Positions 23,843 to 34,381 of a stretch of DNA of 64,000 bases are shown here, piece after piece. The stretch comes from Eremomyces bilateralis CBS 781.70 (Eukaryota; Ascomycota; Dothideomycetes; Eremomycetales; Eremomycetaceae): positions 1,351,097-1,415,096 of the forward strand of contig NW_022985071.1 in assembly GCF_010015585.1 (NCBI RefSeq). The letters run 5' to 3'. Position 1 is the first letter of the stretch; every line of letters begins with the position of its first letter. The notes beneath the pieces were generated by a model. The model saw only the letters and a list, made by a program, of their open reading frames with translations, had not been told where the DNA came from and made no database searches. The position numbers and the translations under genes were made by a program.

Positions 23843-24084
23843 CCAAACCATGCAATATGCTTGCATTTTACGGCCTGTAATCTTTAGGTTAAATAGAGTC
23901 GGGTTGCATAAAATATGTCCATTCATGAGTCTGCTATGCTGCTATGATGATATCTCTGAGTGGCAAGCTCTATTGATTATTGAGTACATCGGGGGAGTGA
24001 TATGACTGCACAAGGCAAGAGGCCATGAAGAACAAAACCGCGTGGTATTTGAACGACGGCATGGAGGTCCAGCCAAGACGGTTT

Positions 24085-25623
24085 TCACATATGCGTTAGG
24101 CTCACCATCTTCGCGGGGGAGAAGATATTGCCTGGGTCATACTTTTTTTTCAACACCTTAAGCTTCGTCGAGTTTCGGCCGTAGATCTCTTGCGGGGTGT
24201 ATTCAGCCGCTGCGATATTGTTAGTACTATTACTCCCCATCTGTGACAGCTTACTTACTGGCAGAGTTAGCATATATGCCAGAGCCCTCGCCCTTTTGTC
24301 CAGACGCGGCACCATCGATGCCCATTTCGCGACCGATCTTTTTTAAAAAGTTTCGGTTGAACTCGCGGAACTCGTCATCGAGTGCCGGGTCCTCCCACTT
24401 CATGGAGGTGGCCACGTTGTGATACGCTCCCCGGTTGGAGAATGCCATGGCCTCGTTCGAAACCTCGCGGATCTTATTATTTGGCCAGGCCTCGAAAATA
24501 AAGACCGCCTCAATGGAACCTTGATTGGCCAAGACAAACCGGTTGAAGTCCTGGAATATGTCCGAGACCTTGTCCGCGTTGAGAGGGAGGGTGAAGTTGG
24601 AGCCGCCGCCGTTTTTCCTTCCACCATGCTTGGCCATGGGATTCAACAGGCTATTGACAGCAGTATATGATGGCAATACCGCAGTAGAATTCATCGTCGG
24701 TTCCAAAGCGAAAAAAGGAGCGAAGAAGGCTTTTGATTCCTCTTCAGTACCAAAGTATACCGGAAGAGCTAGTGGCATGACCACGTTCGACCCAGGAGGG
24801 GTGGCGAATCCAAATGAAAGGCACGCACGCGGGTCTTCTCGTCCAGCGACCTCGTTGAAAGCAGCAATCAGTGCATGCAGTTTGTCCATCGTGAACCCCA
24901 GCATGCCCGCCCAAACAGAGGCTGGCGCTGGATGAGCTCTAAAGACAAACTCCGTGACCACGCCGAACCCTCGACCGGCTCCTCGGACCGCCCAGAACAG
25001 ATCGGGATTCTCGGTTTCTGATGCGACCAGGCAAGACCCGTCGGCCAGCACGATCTTCACCCGAAGAAGGTTGTCGATGGTCAGTCCGTACAGTCCACTG
25101 AGGTAGCCGTAGCCACCACCCAGAGTCAGTCCTCCAATCCCGGTGTGGTTGACGGTGCCCCCGACAGTGACCAACCCTTCCGCTGCAGCCGCGACGTCTA
25201 CGTCTTCCCAGAGGCAACCGCCTTGTGCGACGATTTCACGAGTTTCTTTGTTGATCTGGACGCCGCGCATTTGCGAGAGGTCAACAACGATGCCCTCGTC
25301 CGTCGAGGATCCTCCCGAAATCGTATGACCACCTCCTTTCACGACCAAGAGGACCTCATTGGAGACAGCAAACTTGACGGTGGTCGCGATGTCCTCGTCG
25401 CTTTTGACCATCACTACAGCGGGCTATGTGACTTCGTTATTATTCGATCTTCTGAAGTTATATTGATCGCTTGACTTACAGCCCGCTTCTCAATGGCACC
25501 GTTGAAGCGCTTGAGGCTTTCATCGTAGCCCTCAGTTCCAGGCTTGAGTATCTTCGCAGTGGACGAGCTTAGCTCCTTTTCCAACTGTCCCACCCAGGTT
25601 GGCTCCCTGCTAGAGTCGGTCAT
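24085..25623 (-). CDS. Berberine-bridge-type FAD oxidoreductase, monocovalent flavin
   Basis: Second PCMH/BBE flavoprotein. Exons 25623-25480, 25423-24259 and 24209-24085 (introns 56 and 49 bp, the latter with a perfect TACTAAC branch) give 477 aa. FAD-binding marks are VVKGGGHTISGG, with His81 as the likely covalent link, then GIGGLTLGGGYGYLSGLYGL and DLFWAVRGAGRGFGVVTEF. The place where bicovalent members have a Cys (GTCPxVG) reads GGTVNHTGIGG, so no cysteinyl bond is expected. The C-terminal BBE motif EIYGRNSTKLKVLKKKYDPG arises only after the last splice. No signal peptide is seen. The closest general type is the cytosolic 6-hydroxynicotine-oxidase-like branch; the substrate is unknown. 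Confidence 0.9.
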
Positions 25624-26574
25624 TTTGATGTTTCTTCGTAGATTTTCTTCAAAGGCGATAACTTCTCACTGGTTTGACCTGGTGAATACCGCGAAGGAGT
25701 ATACTATATATAATGAAATAGTACGCAACAACGCGACCATCCATCATGCCCGGACACGAGATGACGTAAATGCCCGTGGTAAACATCGTAACAACTCCTG
25801 CCGTTGGGTGGCTTACGTGGTTATTCGGCGGGGTTTGAATGTATTAAGCCCCGATATGGCTCCCAAATTTGCATCGAAGCTTATGTCAAATTGTGCGCTT
25901 ATGTGGGGCTTCGTTGCATAGTCTTCCGTATTGCTGATATTTCAAATTATGCATTGCCCAATGTAGGTCGAGAAACGACGTAAGATTTCGGTTGTTGCCC
26001 TAAGCATCGATATGCTAGGTACGTAACTCGTATAGCAAAGCTGACAGGATCCGACGTGCCCTTGCATAGACAACGTGTCACGTGGATCAGTGACTGAAAA
26101 GGCATCATCGCAATATCTGGCGGCAGAGATGTGTGAGCTGATTCCTTCTTGTGAGCAGCACGAGTACATATGGATATGTACCCGAGACCGCTGATGGTGC
26201 ATCCTGCATGTGCCATAAGCCATTGCATTTAAGGCTATTGTTAACCATCATACACCATCCCGCCCCCGTCTGACACATATATTCTTTTCTGATTCACCTG
26301 CGACCATTGAGGACGACAGGTGCGCTCAATACTAGCCAGCTCAGGGGGGATTTCCTATCCGCCAGAGCAGCGCGCATTTCCATTCGGCTAGCTTCATGCA
26401 AGCTCGACGGAAGAGGAAACTCTTCCGAACCAACTGCTCTTAGGTCCGAGTTGGGGCTCAAGATCTCCCTCGCTTATCAAAAATGCTTGGATAATGGGGC
26501 TGCATGTTCTGAAATCAGGCAATACAGATACTTGATAGTATTCGCTCTCAAGGCTAGACAACGCCAGCAAAAGC
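25624..26574. other. Intergenic, nothing recognised
   Basis: Upstream of the second flavin oxidase and downstream of rrp36. Short frames on both strands have no family features. Confidence 0.4.
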
Positions 26575-27504
26575 TTATGACCCTGGCGCCCTACGTTCGT
26601 CTGGCATGGCTTTCTTTTCTTTAGCCCCTTGCTTCTTGCGCCGTCGCTCCACGGCCCTCACTCGATCCTTGCCTTTCATCTCAGTGAACTTCTCCGTCAG
26701 AGCCAGACGCTTCAAGTCGGAATTCTTGAGGTGGTATGCTTTCTTGCCCGACTTCGCCAGCTCCTTCTCGTTCTGCCGATGCTTTCGCGATAGTTCCGCA
26801 AGCCGTTCCTTTTCGGTTCGAGTTCGCTCCCGATCCTCCATCCGCCGCAGTTCTTGCTTCAGGACCTCCCCCTCCGCTTCAGTGATCGCGGGCGGCTTTC
26901 CTTTCGACCCTTTGCCTTTCGATTCTTGGATTTGCTCCCGTAGGGTATCCATTTCCGAAGTGCGATATTGCTGAAGGAACCCGTACTGGTTGGTTGCGTG
27001 AGGATTGTTGGATTTGTTTGCGACATGGTCAAAACGCGGATCTCGAGAGCGACGGGCTTCGGAGTTCAAAATGGTCCGACGACGAGTTACTGGTCGGTTG
27101 CTGGGTAGACTCGCTGGAGCGTGTTTAGATGATCTGGCTCGTGGATTGGTATCATCCTCATCGGAAGAGTTAGAGGTATCTGTATCATCAGATGACTCGT
27201 CTTCGGGTCCCTCTGGTTGGGTATGCTTTCGTCGTAATGAATCGATGTGAACGGAGGTGTTGGACGACTTTGGCCTCTTCTCATTGCGACCGTCCTTTGC
27301 ACCCCTTTGGACCTGTGTAGATCTTCGCGACTCTCGAGGGTCAGGACGCTTTCGTTTCCCGCTGGTCGTAGAAGCTGGATCGAGGGCATCTTGGGCCTTT
27401 GCCAGCGCTCCAAAAGATAGTTTTCCAAGGCTACTCTGGATGTGAGAATGGGGATTTGAAGTTCTCGTGAGACCAGTCGATCGTCCTGGAATAGGTTGTT
27501 CCAT
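26575..27504 (-). CDS. rrp36: rRNA-processing protein Rrp36
   Basis: Nucleolar component of the small-subunit processome needed for early cleavages of pre-rRNA. A single exon from ATG 27504 gives 309 aa; an in-frame GTG upstream was not used. The N-terminal half is acidic and serine-rich and disordered (ESSDDTDTSNSSDEDD). The conserved C-terminal half contains SRDPRFDHVANKSN, QYGFLQQYRTSEMDTL, a long Arg/Glu-rich coiled coil, KKAYHLKNSDLKRLALTEKF and a basic end RRRKKQGAKEKKAMPDERR, all family marks. It is divergent from the FCP1-like gene, with 660 bp between the starts. Confidence 0.92.
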   Translation of the reverse strand: MEQPIPGRSTGLTRTSNPHSHIQSSLGKLSFGALAKAQDALDPASTTSGKRKRPDPRESRRSTQVQRGAKDGRNEKRPKSSNTSVHIDSLRRKHTQPEGPEDESSDDTDTSNSSDEDDTNPRARSSKHAPASLPSNRPVTRRRTILNSEARRSRDPRFDHVANKSNNPHATNQYGFLQQYRTSEMDTLREQIQESKGKGSKGKPPAITEAEGEVLKQELRRMEDRERTRTEKERLAELSRKHRQNEKELAKSGKKAYHLKNSDLKRLALTEKFTEMKGKDRVRAVERRRKKQGAKEKKAMPDERRAPGS

Positions 27505-28164
27505 TTTGTGAAGCGCTATCTTCGAAATATGCACAGGAGAGGAATGGTTTCCAAGGGTCCGTTTGGAAGTTTCCTGGAGTTCAGACGTTGTCCAATTACT
27601 GGGTTCGTATTCTTATATCCAGTAGCATGTAGGTATAGATCATTCCATTGCCACGCTCTATTTGTTTGCAGAGTCGTTTGCAGTCCTTGGGCATGTGTTC
27701 TATGGAAGTTTTTGAGGCTTCATGAAGTGAAATCGATAAAATGTGGGGGCAGGATATCGGTGTCACGTGCATACGAAATCAATTTGGCGTCTGCCTTGTT
27801 GCCTTGCGATATCACTTCACTTCATCAAATGTTGATTCACTTGGGAACAATATCAAGTGGCGCAATTGCAATCTTCACATCAACATCAGTGATTATAGCT
27901 ATACGGGCGCCATGGCTTATGAAGTGGTGCCTGCTTCAATATCTGTTACGATATTTGATACGAAACAGGCATACATATTTTTGGATTAGCGCCAGGCGCT
28001 GTAGGCAATCACTGGGCATTGAGTGAGTGATTGAATAAACAGACGCCAGTTCAACCATCAATCAATACATCATATTGACAGATATTTCACCTGAATGTCT
28101 GCCTTTATTCATGGTTACTCCACTTCTGCCATCGACCCGTCATCCAATTTGTTGTCAATTACTG
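27505..28164. other. Divergent promoter region, rrp36 and FCP1-like gene
   Basis: No independent gene is visible. The reading frame of the right-hand gene stays open for some 90 bp upstream of the chosen ATG, so an earlier start (ATG at 28111) is possible. Confidence 0.45.
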
Positions 28165-30003
28165 ATGACAAAACGCAGTGGCAAGTTGCCCAAAGTGGTC
28201 AACCGGAGACAGGAAAGACACAAGCAACTCCGGCAAGATCTCAAAATGGAGGAGCCAACAGTACCTGAGTGGAGAGTCAATTCTCAAAGTAATGGAGCGT
28301 CCAAATCCTCTCCAGGATCTTCCGAGTCAATTGTGTTTGCCGGGCGGAACCCATCGGGGGTCAAGGGGCGGGGCGGTCGTTCTGCCCGCAATAACACACT
28401 GAAATGGGCCAACAATGCCTCGCACTCGGTGAATTGGGGCCACAATGGTGCTCGATCGGATCCGAATCCAGCAAATCCCTTCACTGCTCCCGTCAGAGGG
28501 GTATCGATACCCTCTAAGCCAGATCGAAATCGAAGCCGAGCGAGAAGACCTATGGAGCCTAGAATGGAATCTGGTAGTCACTTCAGCAGAGGCCAGGGAC
28601 ACCAACAACCAGATAATATTGCTTTCTCTCAACACCTGAACCCTCATTTTAGAAACCAGGGGACATATGACACCACGGGTATGGATGTCTCTCGAGAGTT
28701 TCAGCCACCGTCAACATATGGCGAAACTCTAAGGCGAGATTATTCGTTCACTCATGGGTTTAATGGATCTACTTCGAACTCGTCAGATTCCATGCAACAG
28801 TCAGCAGCGGTCAATCCGCAGTCGTTCGGTTTCAACATGCAGCAACCTATCTCATCTCTGGGCAACCTGCCTGTCTCAACTGCCGAGGGTCAATTCCACT
28901 CGCCTGGGATGCCATTTACCAGCGGACAATTTGGCAGAATGGACACTTCGCAAGCACAGTCCCAAATGCTGTATTCCAGCGGACAATTCGGCGGAATGAG
29001 CACCTCGCAAGCGCCGCCTCAAATGCCAATCATGCCGTACAGCAACAGCATGTTTCCGATGCAAGCAGGCTTTCCAGCGCCGAGCGGGACATTTCCGAAC
29101 ATGTTTGGGAGCATGTATATACCAAACATGCTACCCAACCCGCCCATGCCTGGTTCAATGCTTGATCCGTCGATGATGTTCCCGATGCATCCAGGGCAGC
29201 AGCAACAGCAGCAGCAGAACATGCCGGCTACTGTCCCTCAATATGATCCGGACGATTTCCGAGGCGTACCTGGTACCGTAAATCGAGATATCCTGGGTGC
29301 CGCTCAGCGGAAAATTCCTCCTCCAGAGTTCCCGACCCTAAAGCCGTCACCGACAAAGCCATATCTGGCCCAGACCACGACCCAGTCAATTCGAAGGAGC
29401 GAGCCGCAACCATTGTTGATAGTTACCGACCTGAACGGAACTCTCATTTACCGTGGTGGTCGTGGAAAGCAAAACTTTGTCCCTCGTCCCAATCTGGACG
29501 AGTTCCTCTCCCAGCTGTTCTCCGATGATTCATTCCGCACAATGGTCTGGACTTCCGCTCGACCCGAAAATGCCGCTGCGATATTAGCGAGGCTTCTCAC
29601 CCCGGAGCAGCGTTCGAAGCTGGTTGCTGAATGGGCTCGAGACAAGTTAGGGCTCAATCACAAGCAATACAACCAGAAAGTCCAGGTGTACAAGCGACTT
29701 TCAGCGATATGGCGGGACAAAGGCATCCAGAAGAGCCATCCGCGGGCCGCTAAGGGTGAAAAATGGGGCCCTCACAACACCGTCCTTATCGACGACTCCC
29801 GAGAGAAAGCGAGCAGCGAGCCGTACAACCTCATATGCATCCCGGAGTTCGTCGCCGAGAAGAAAGCCGAAGGGAAGCCGGAAGGGGAGGCGGAGGCGCG
29901 CGTTTTGATGAAGGTTCTGGAATACCTGGATGAAGCGAAGTACTGGAGCAACATCAGTGCGTTCATCAGGGACAGGCCTTTCGCGATGGAAGATGTTGGT
30001 TAA
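28165..30003 (+). CDS. FCP1/NIF-domain HAD protein with prion-like N-terminal half
   Basis: 612 aa from ATG 28165. Residues 1 to about 400 are disordered, rich in Gln, Met, Pro, Ser and Asn, with a 17-residue repeat (SGQFGxMxTSQAxxQM, twice) and a run of seven Gln. The C-terminal third is an FCP1-homology (NIF) domain starting at LLIVTDLNGTLIYRGG near residue 420, followed by FRTMVWTSARPENA (motif II) and NTVLIDDSREKA (motif III). Such domains remove phosphate from serine residues of protein substrates. The catalytic signature is normally DxDGT/V. Here it reads DLNGT, so the second Asp, the general acid, is Asn, and activity may be low or altered. The closest generic name is 'FCP1 homology domain protein'. 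A specific substrate cannot be named. Confidence 0.85.
   Translation: MTKRSGKLPKVVNRRQERHKQLRQDLKMEEPTVPEWRVNSQSNGASKSSPGSSESIVFAGRNPSGVKGRGGRSARNNTLKWANNASHSVNWGHNGARSDPNPANPFTAPVRGVSIPSKPDRNRSRARRPMEPRMESGSHFSRGQGHQQPDNIAFSQHLNPHFRNQGTYDTTGMDVSREFQPPSTYGETLRRDYSFTHGFNGSTSNSSDSMQQSAAVNPQSFGFNMQQPISSLGNLPVSTAEGQFHSPGMPFTSGQFGRMDTSQAQSQMLYSSGQFGGMSTSQAPPQMPIMPYSNSMFPMQAGFPAPSGTFPNMFGSMYIPNMLPNPPMPGSMLDPSMMFPMHPGQQQQQQQNMPATVPQYDPDDFRGVPGTVNRDILGAAQRKIPPPEFPTLKPSPTKPYLAQTTTQSIRRSEPQPLLIVTDLNGTLIYRGGRGKQNFVPRPNLDEFLSQLFSDDSFRTMVWTSARPENAAAILARLLTPEQRSKLVAEWARDKLGLNHKQYNQKVQVYKRLSAIWRDKGIQKSHPRAAKGEKWGPHNTVLIDDSREKASSEPYNLICIPEFVAEKKAEGKPEGEAEARVLMKVLEYLDEAKYWSNISAFIRDRPFAMEDVG
28918..29025 (+). 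repeat. 51-bp coding direct repeat inside the FCP1-like gene
   Basis: Copies at 28918-28968 and 28975-29025 (57-bp period) encode TSGQFGRMDTSQAQSQM and SSGQFGGMSTSQAPPQM. Differences are partly silent, which suggests an older duplication kept in frame. Confidence 0.8.
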
Positions 30004-30546
30004 GCGAGACATCGGCCAGCGGAGTCTGGGATGGCACGATGAGATGGATTGTAGTCTCTACGTATTGAATGGCATCGATGGTAGATCGATGCGGCGCACT
30101 TTCGGCTCATTATTACATGATCATCAGATACCCTAGGATAAGGATCGGTTCGTTATGGATTTTACATAGGGACATAGATAAAATGGGATAATTCGTCTGA
30201 GCTATCAGAATGAACTGTGGTGCTTCGTGCTACTTAGATATGGCCAATCGGCTAGTCTTCCAGTTCGCAGTATGCATGCAAGTCTGGTGACCGAGGGCGT
30301 GTTTTAGAACCATCTGCCAAATATCCAAGGCATGGTCCCGAGTGCAGATATGTCAGTCCCGGACCCTCGCCTGTGAAGCCCACTGGGACTGGAGGGTCGG
30401 TCGATCTCCGTCATCCTTTCGCAGCAGGACAGAATATGTTTCTGCGGTGCGTAACTCTACTTGCCCCGATTCATCCAGGCTGGGCCTTGGAGGGCGACGG
30501 AATAGTTCCTCGTAGATTGATCAAAACCAATCTCGATAATGCTGCT
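30004..30546. other. Convergent 3' regions, nothing else seen
   Basis: Spacer between the ends of the FCP1-like gene and the SR-type gene. No coding potential is supported. Confidence 0.4.
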
Positions 30547-31461
30547 TCAAGGAGACCTGGAGCGTCGTCGATACCGCTCACCGGACCGTACTCTGTGTTC
30601 CCGTCGTTCGTCTCGATGTCTATGTCGATGCCGTTCTCTTGATCGTGACCGGTGCGCCCTCCCTCTATACCTGTCCTCGGACCGTGACCTGTGCCGGGGC
30701 GGCTCACGCCTGTGTCGTTCTCTCGATCTTGACCGCGATCTCGAAGGTCGTCGCTCGTGTCGTCGACGCTCGTTACGGTGTCGCCGGCCTTCGCCGGGTC
30801 GATCCGACTCGTCATGTCTGTGTCGTCTCCTGTCCGATCTGTGCGCGGCTGCGGGCTTGGAACGCGCATCCCTCCTCCTGTCCACCTGTGCACTTCCTTC
30901 TAACACCTCCTCCTCCGCGCCCCCATCACCCCCACCATACGCACCATACCCAACCCCCTTCCCCACCCCATCCAAACCCCCGGCTACATCCCCACCTCCC
31001 GCCGTCTCTGCCAACGCGCGCTTGGCATCCGAGTCCGTCGCCGTATCCCCGAGCGGTACCTGATTCGGATTCCGATCCGGCACCGGCAGCCCCAGTGCGG
31101 CGGCCATGGCATCTTCCTCTGCTTCCTTGATGCGGCGCAGTTCTTCCTTGCGCGCATCCGCGGCAGACGTCCCGTCGGCTTCGTCGCCTTTCGCGTACCA
31201 GTTTAGGTCTTTGCCGCTTTGCCATCGGCCGACGGCTGGATCGGGAGGTTAGTCGCGGGGTATCTTGAGTGGGGGATCGAGTACGTACGGGCCATGAGGG
31301 AATGGCCTAGGTAGTTTTCGCGCTGGGCGTCGTTTTTGACATCTTCCCATTTGAATTCGGCTCGGCCACCTCTGCGATAGATCAGTATGATGGTCGGATA
31401 TATAGGATGCGCATTGCACGTACCTGCTCCCTTCTTTGCGGATTGTTTGTAGGAGATCCAT
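30547..31461 (-). CDS. MMTAG2-type nuclear protein with RS-rich tail
   Basis: Protein with the 'multiple myeloma tumour-associated protein 2' domain, found across eukaryotes and linked to RNA processing but poorly defined. Exons 31461-31424, 31371-31289 and 31235-30547 (introns 52 and 53 bp) give 269 aa. The signature is complete only after splicing: [57 protein letters not shown] short helix [20 protein letters not shown] follows, then a Gly-rich linker and a long Arg/Ser/Glu/His-rich C-terminal domain ([20 protein letters not shown]) typical of splicing-related proteins. The gene is divergent from med6 with 392 bp between starts, suggesting a shared promoter region. Confidence 0.88.
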
Positions 31462-31853
31462 GATTGCATGAATAGCTGTCGTAAGGCTCCAGAAGAACGA
31501 GTCTCTAGTGCAAGACAACGAAGTCGGATTGAGTTGTTGAACAGTTGAACGTCATCGGAGCAGATGGAGACTCGGAATATTTAATGCCTCAGGCACCAAC
31601 AAATCATCACCATCAATGACTTGACCAGACGAATTCAATTGAAGCTGCGGTCTTCATTCACTTCAACCACTTCAACTGCTCTAAGGGGTTTTATTTAACT
31701 CAATTTACGCACTTCACTATCATCCACGGAATCTTTTCTCTTGCCCAGGCGCTTAAACAGGAAAATTATTCAACTTGAGGACGCTATTTAGCTTCCAGAA
31801 CTGCCTTGAAGCTGCACGAAGCTTGCGGAATGAAAGTTCGACCACTTTAGAAT
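31462..31853. promoter_or_regulatory. Bidirectional promoter region, MMTAG2-type gene and med6
   Basis: Only 392 bp separate the two start codons on opposite strands. Both genes serve RNA polymerase II transcript production, so co-expression is plausible. No specific factor site was recognised. Confidence 0.5.
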
Positions 31854-32996
31854 ATGGAGATCCAGCTTGATGAGATACAATGGCGGCTGCCTCAAGCCGT
31901 CGAATTCTACCGTGGTGTGCATACGGACTCAGGTAAGTTTAACGCGACCAATGCCCGTCCGCCCGTCGCTCATATATACAGTCCACCTCTACTTCATGAA
32001 CTCCCCCTTCTTCGATCCGACCTCCAACAACGGCGTCCTCCGGCAACAGAGTGAGCTCAATCCAGCGATGCAGTACCTCCTCCGAAGCCGCGCGGATTTC
32101 GAGAACCGACTCAAAACCATGCAAGGCCTGGAGTTCATGGTGGTTCAAGAGCCGCAGCAGTTGAGCGATGGCCAGGATACGGGGATATGGATCATTCGAA
32201 AGCAGGAGCGACAAAAGCGGCCGGGGAAGGAGGATGAGCTTACGGTTCTGGGATCCTACTTTGTGGTTGGTGAGGATGTTTATCAGGCGCCTTCGATCGG
32301 GGATATCATCCGGAATCGGCTGGTATGTATCTCTCAGCACACTTGTGATAGGTCATCTTTAACACTTCACAGCTCTCGGTCACTACCAGCCTGACGTCAC
32401 TTCTATCACTTACAAGCTCCCTACCGCTTTTCAACTCCGCAGAGGGATATAGCTACCTCCCACCAACCTCTAAAGATCTCCAGCTCAGCACCATCGCGAC
32501 CTCCCGATCCCCCAGCCGCGCCAATACCCCCGGCTCCGATACTTTCCAACAACCGGGGCACGAACCCTCCAGCGATGAGAAAAGCGACTTGTCCTTATTA
32601 TGGGACTCATTCCAGCTCGCCAGTCGATACGGCAGCGAATTCGCTGACGAGAACCCCCTGCTCGGCGAGCCGGGCAGCTTCGTATTCTCGTCGACCAGTG
32701 AGCACCTGCAGACGCAAGCGTCGAAGGTGACCTCATCGCAGAAGTCCGCTACCAATGTCACCAGCTCCTTCGCGAGCGGCGTGAGCACGCCTACATCTGT
32801 GTCTCGGAAGCCAACGCCGGTCCCGATATCTGCAGGTCCTGAGTCTCGCCAGGGGGTATTGCCGCCGGTGCGGAAAGGTAGCAAAGCGCCGGGAACTGGG
32901 AGTACCCCGACGACTCCAATCAGTGCTGGTGGGACGGGGAAGATCTCCTTTAAAAGGAGGAAGAGCAAACCGCCGGGGACGGAGGAGATAGGATGA
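31854..32996 (+). CDS. med6: Mediator complex subunit 6
   Basis: Head-module subunit of Mediator, linking activators to RNA polymerase II in the nucleus. Exons 31854-31932, 31982-32322 and 32373-32996 (introns 49 and 50 bp) give 347 aa. The conserved N-terminal domain is EIQWRLPQAVEF, VHLYFMNSPFFDPTSNNGVL, GLEFMVVQEPQ, GIWIIRKQER and TVLGSYFVVGEDVYQAPSIG, then a helix region across the second splice (NRLLSVTTSLTSLLSLTSSL). The C-terminal 170 residues are Ser/Thr/Pro-rich and end in a basic KISFKRRKSKPPG stretch, common in fungal Med6. Confidence 0.95.
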
Positions 32997-33637
32997 GGGG
33001 GTGGGAGTTTTTGTTCTTCTGGTTTAGCATAGCGTTTGGATTTGGTAGAGGTTGATACCCCAGGACAGGCGTATATCGAATTTTCTTTGCACATTTCCAT
33101 AGACATAGAGACCAGGACACTTTAAACAGCGATTGGACGTATGGATGTGTATCAGTAGACACTCACGGTAGAGAGTGAAGAGTAAGGGGTGCCAAACTGA
33201 AGCCCAAAATATATTGCGGCCTTGGTGCCTTGGTGCCTTGGCCTTTCTCAAACTTCCCATCGTATTCCAATTGTTGTGGTGATGAACTGAATATCAACTG
33301 ATGATTGCAGAACTCCTGTTCAAAGATACCTAACTTGACATCCTCCCAGTAAACCCGAACCTGTGCCATTCATTCATTATACCCCCCCATTCATCCCTGA
33401 TCGCTGGACTCTGCTGCCGAATTGACACGCCCCGAAAGAATCCCCAACATTACAATCAACTCAAACACGCGCATCGTGGACTCATCACACCTCTACATCG
33501 CAACTTCAGTCGCAACTCAAGAATCGAGTCCTAGAACCGTGTCCTAACTCGGAGTTCTCTGCTTTAGAATACTTCCTATCGACATCCACGAACCGGCACA
33601 AGAAAGGAAGAACGGATACCCTACCACTAGAGGTGCC
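32997..33637. other. Intergenic, small 8-bp tandem repeat
   Basis: Contains CTTGGTGC repeated about 2.6 times near 33218-33240. The minus-strand frame 33163-33369 shows no domain and was not called. Confidence 0.4.
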
Positions 33638-34381
33638 ATGGCGGAGCCTCCACATAAGCGACCAAAGCGGACCGATAGCTCTGATATGTGGGACCGCGGT
33701 GCCTCGGAATTAAAGCCTCGTACCCATCACACAGATCGACCTGGCCCCGAAGATACATCAAGGAGAAGGGAGCGGAGGCGTTCGCGATCAAGATCGCGCG
33801 AAAGAGGGGACGCAGGGCGGGACCGGCCTCGAGGTGATCGAAACTACGACAGTCGTGACGGGAGGTCGAAGCCGGTAAGGCCTAGGGAACGGAGTGCTAG
33901 CAGAGAACGCTACAACGCACGACGAGGTGGGTTCCTACTCCAGTCTTCATGCCGCGGTTCTAACAAATATCTAGGCGACGACCGAGCCAGATCACGATCA
34001 CCGCGGAGAGATGAGTCGAAGTACAAAGGCCATCGCGCACGCTCACCGCCACGAGGACCGCGCACCGATCGATCCAGAGAGCGACGCCGCGGCGACGGCG
34101 ACCGATCCAAGGCCAATGTGCCAGAAACGAACGGAACCGCCATGGGAGCATCGTCTAAACATGCTGCGGACAAGAAGGACCCGGATGAGATGGAGGGTAT
34201 TGAGGAAGACGAGGACGCTGTCATGAAGCGGATGATGGGATTCGGCAAATTCAACACGACCAAAAACTCGAAGGTTCCGGGCAATGAGATGAACTATGCG
34301 GTCAGGAAGGAGAAGAAGACAATGTACAGGCAGTACATGAACCGGCCAGGAGGCTTCAATCGACCTCTCAGTCCTGGGTGA
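33638..34381 (+). CDS. U4/U6.U5 tri-snRNP 27-kDa protein (SNRNP27)
   Basis: Spliceosomal SR-related protein of the U4/U6.U5 tri-snRNP, involved in 5' splice-site positioning. Exons 33638-33926 and 33975-34381 (48-bp intron, GTGGGT donor, TTCTAAC branch, TAG) give 231 aa. The intron is a multiple of three and stays open. An unspliced reading would insert 16 hydrophobic residues. The N-terminal part is RS/RD-rich ([20 protein letters not shown]). The family signature is the C-terminal block DAVMKRMMGFGKFNTTKNSK, then YRQYMNRPGGFNRPLSPG at the very end. Confidence 0.94.
   Translation: MAEPPHKRPKRTDSSDMWDRGASELKPRTHHTDRPGPEDTSRRRERRRSRSRSRERGDAGRDRPRGDRNYDSRDGRSKPVRPRERSASRERYNARRGGFLLQSSCRGSNKYLGDDRARSRSPRRDESKYKGHRARSPPRGPRTDRSRERRRGDGDRSKANVPETNGTAMGASSKHAADKKDPDEMEGIEEDEDAVMKRMMGFGKFNTTKNSKVPGNEMNYAVRKEKKTMYRQYMNRPGGFNRPLSPG

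Noticed and set aside
22000-25700. Secondary-metabolite gene cluster around the two flavin oxidases
   Set aside because: No PKS, NRPS, terpene cyclase, P450 or pathway regulator is nearby. The flanking genes are housekeeping genes.
33163-33369. 68-codon minus-strand frame downstream of med6
   Set aside because: Runs through a simple tandem repeat and shows no recognisable feature.
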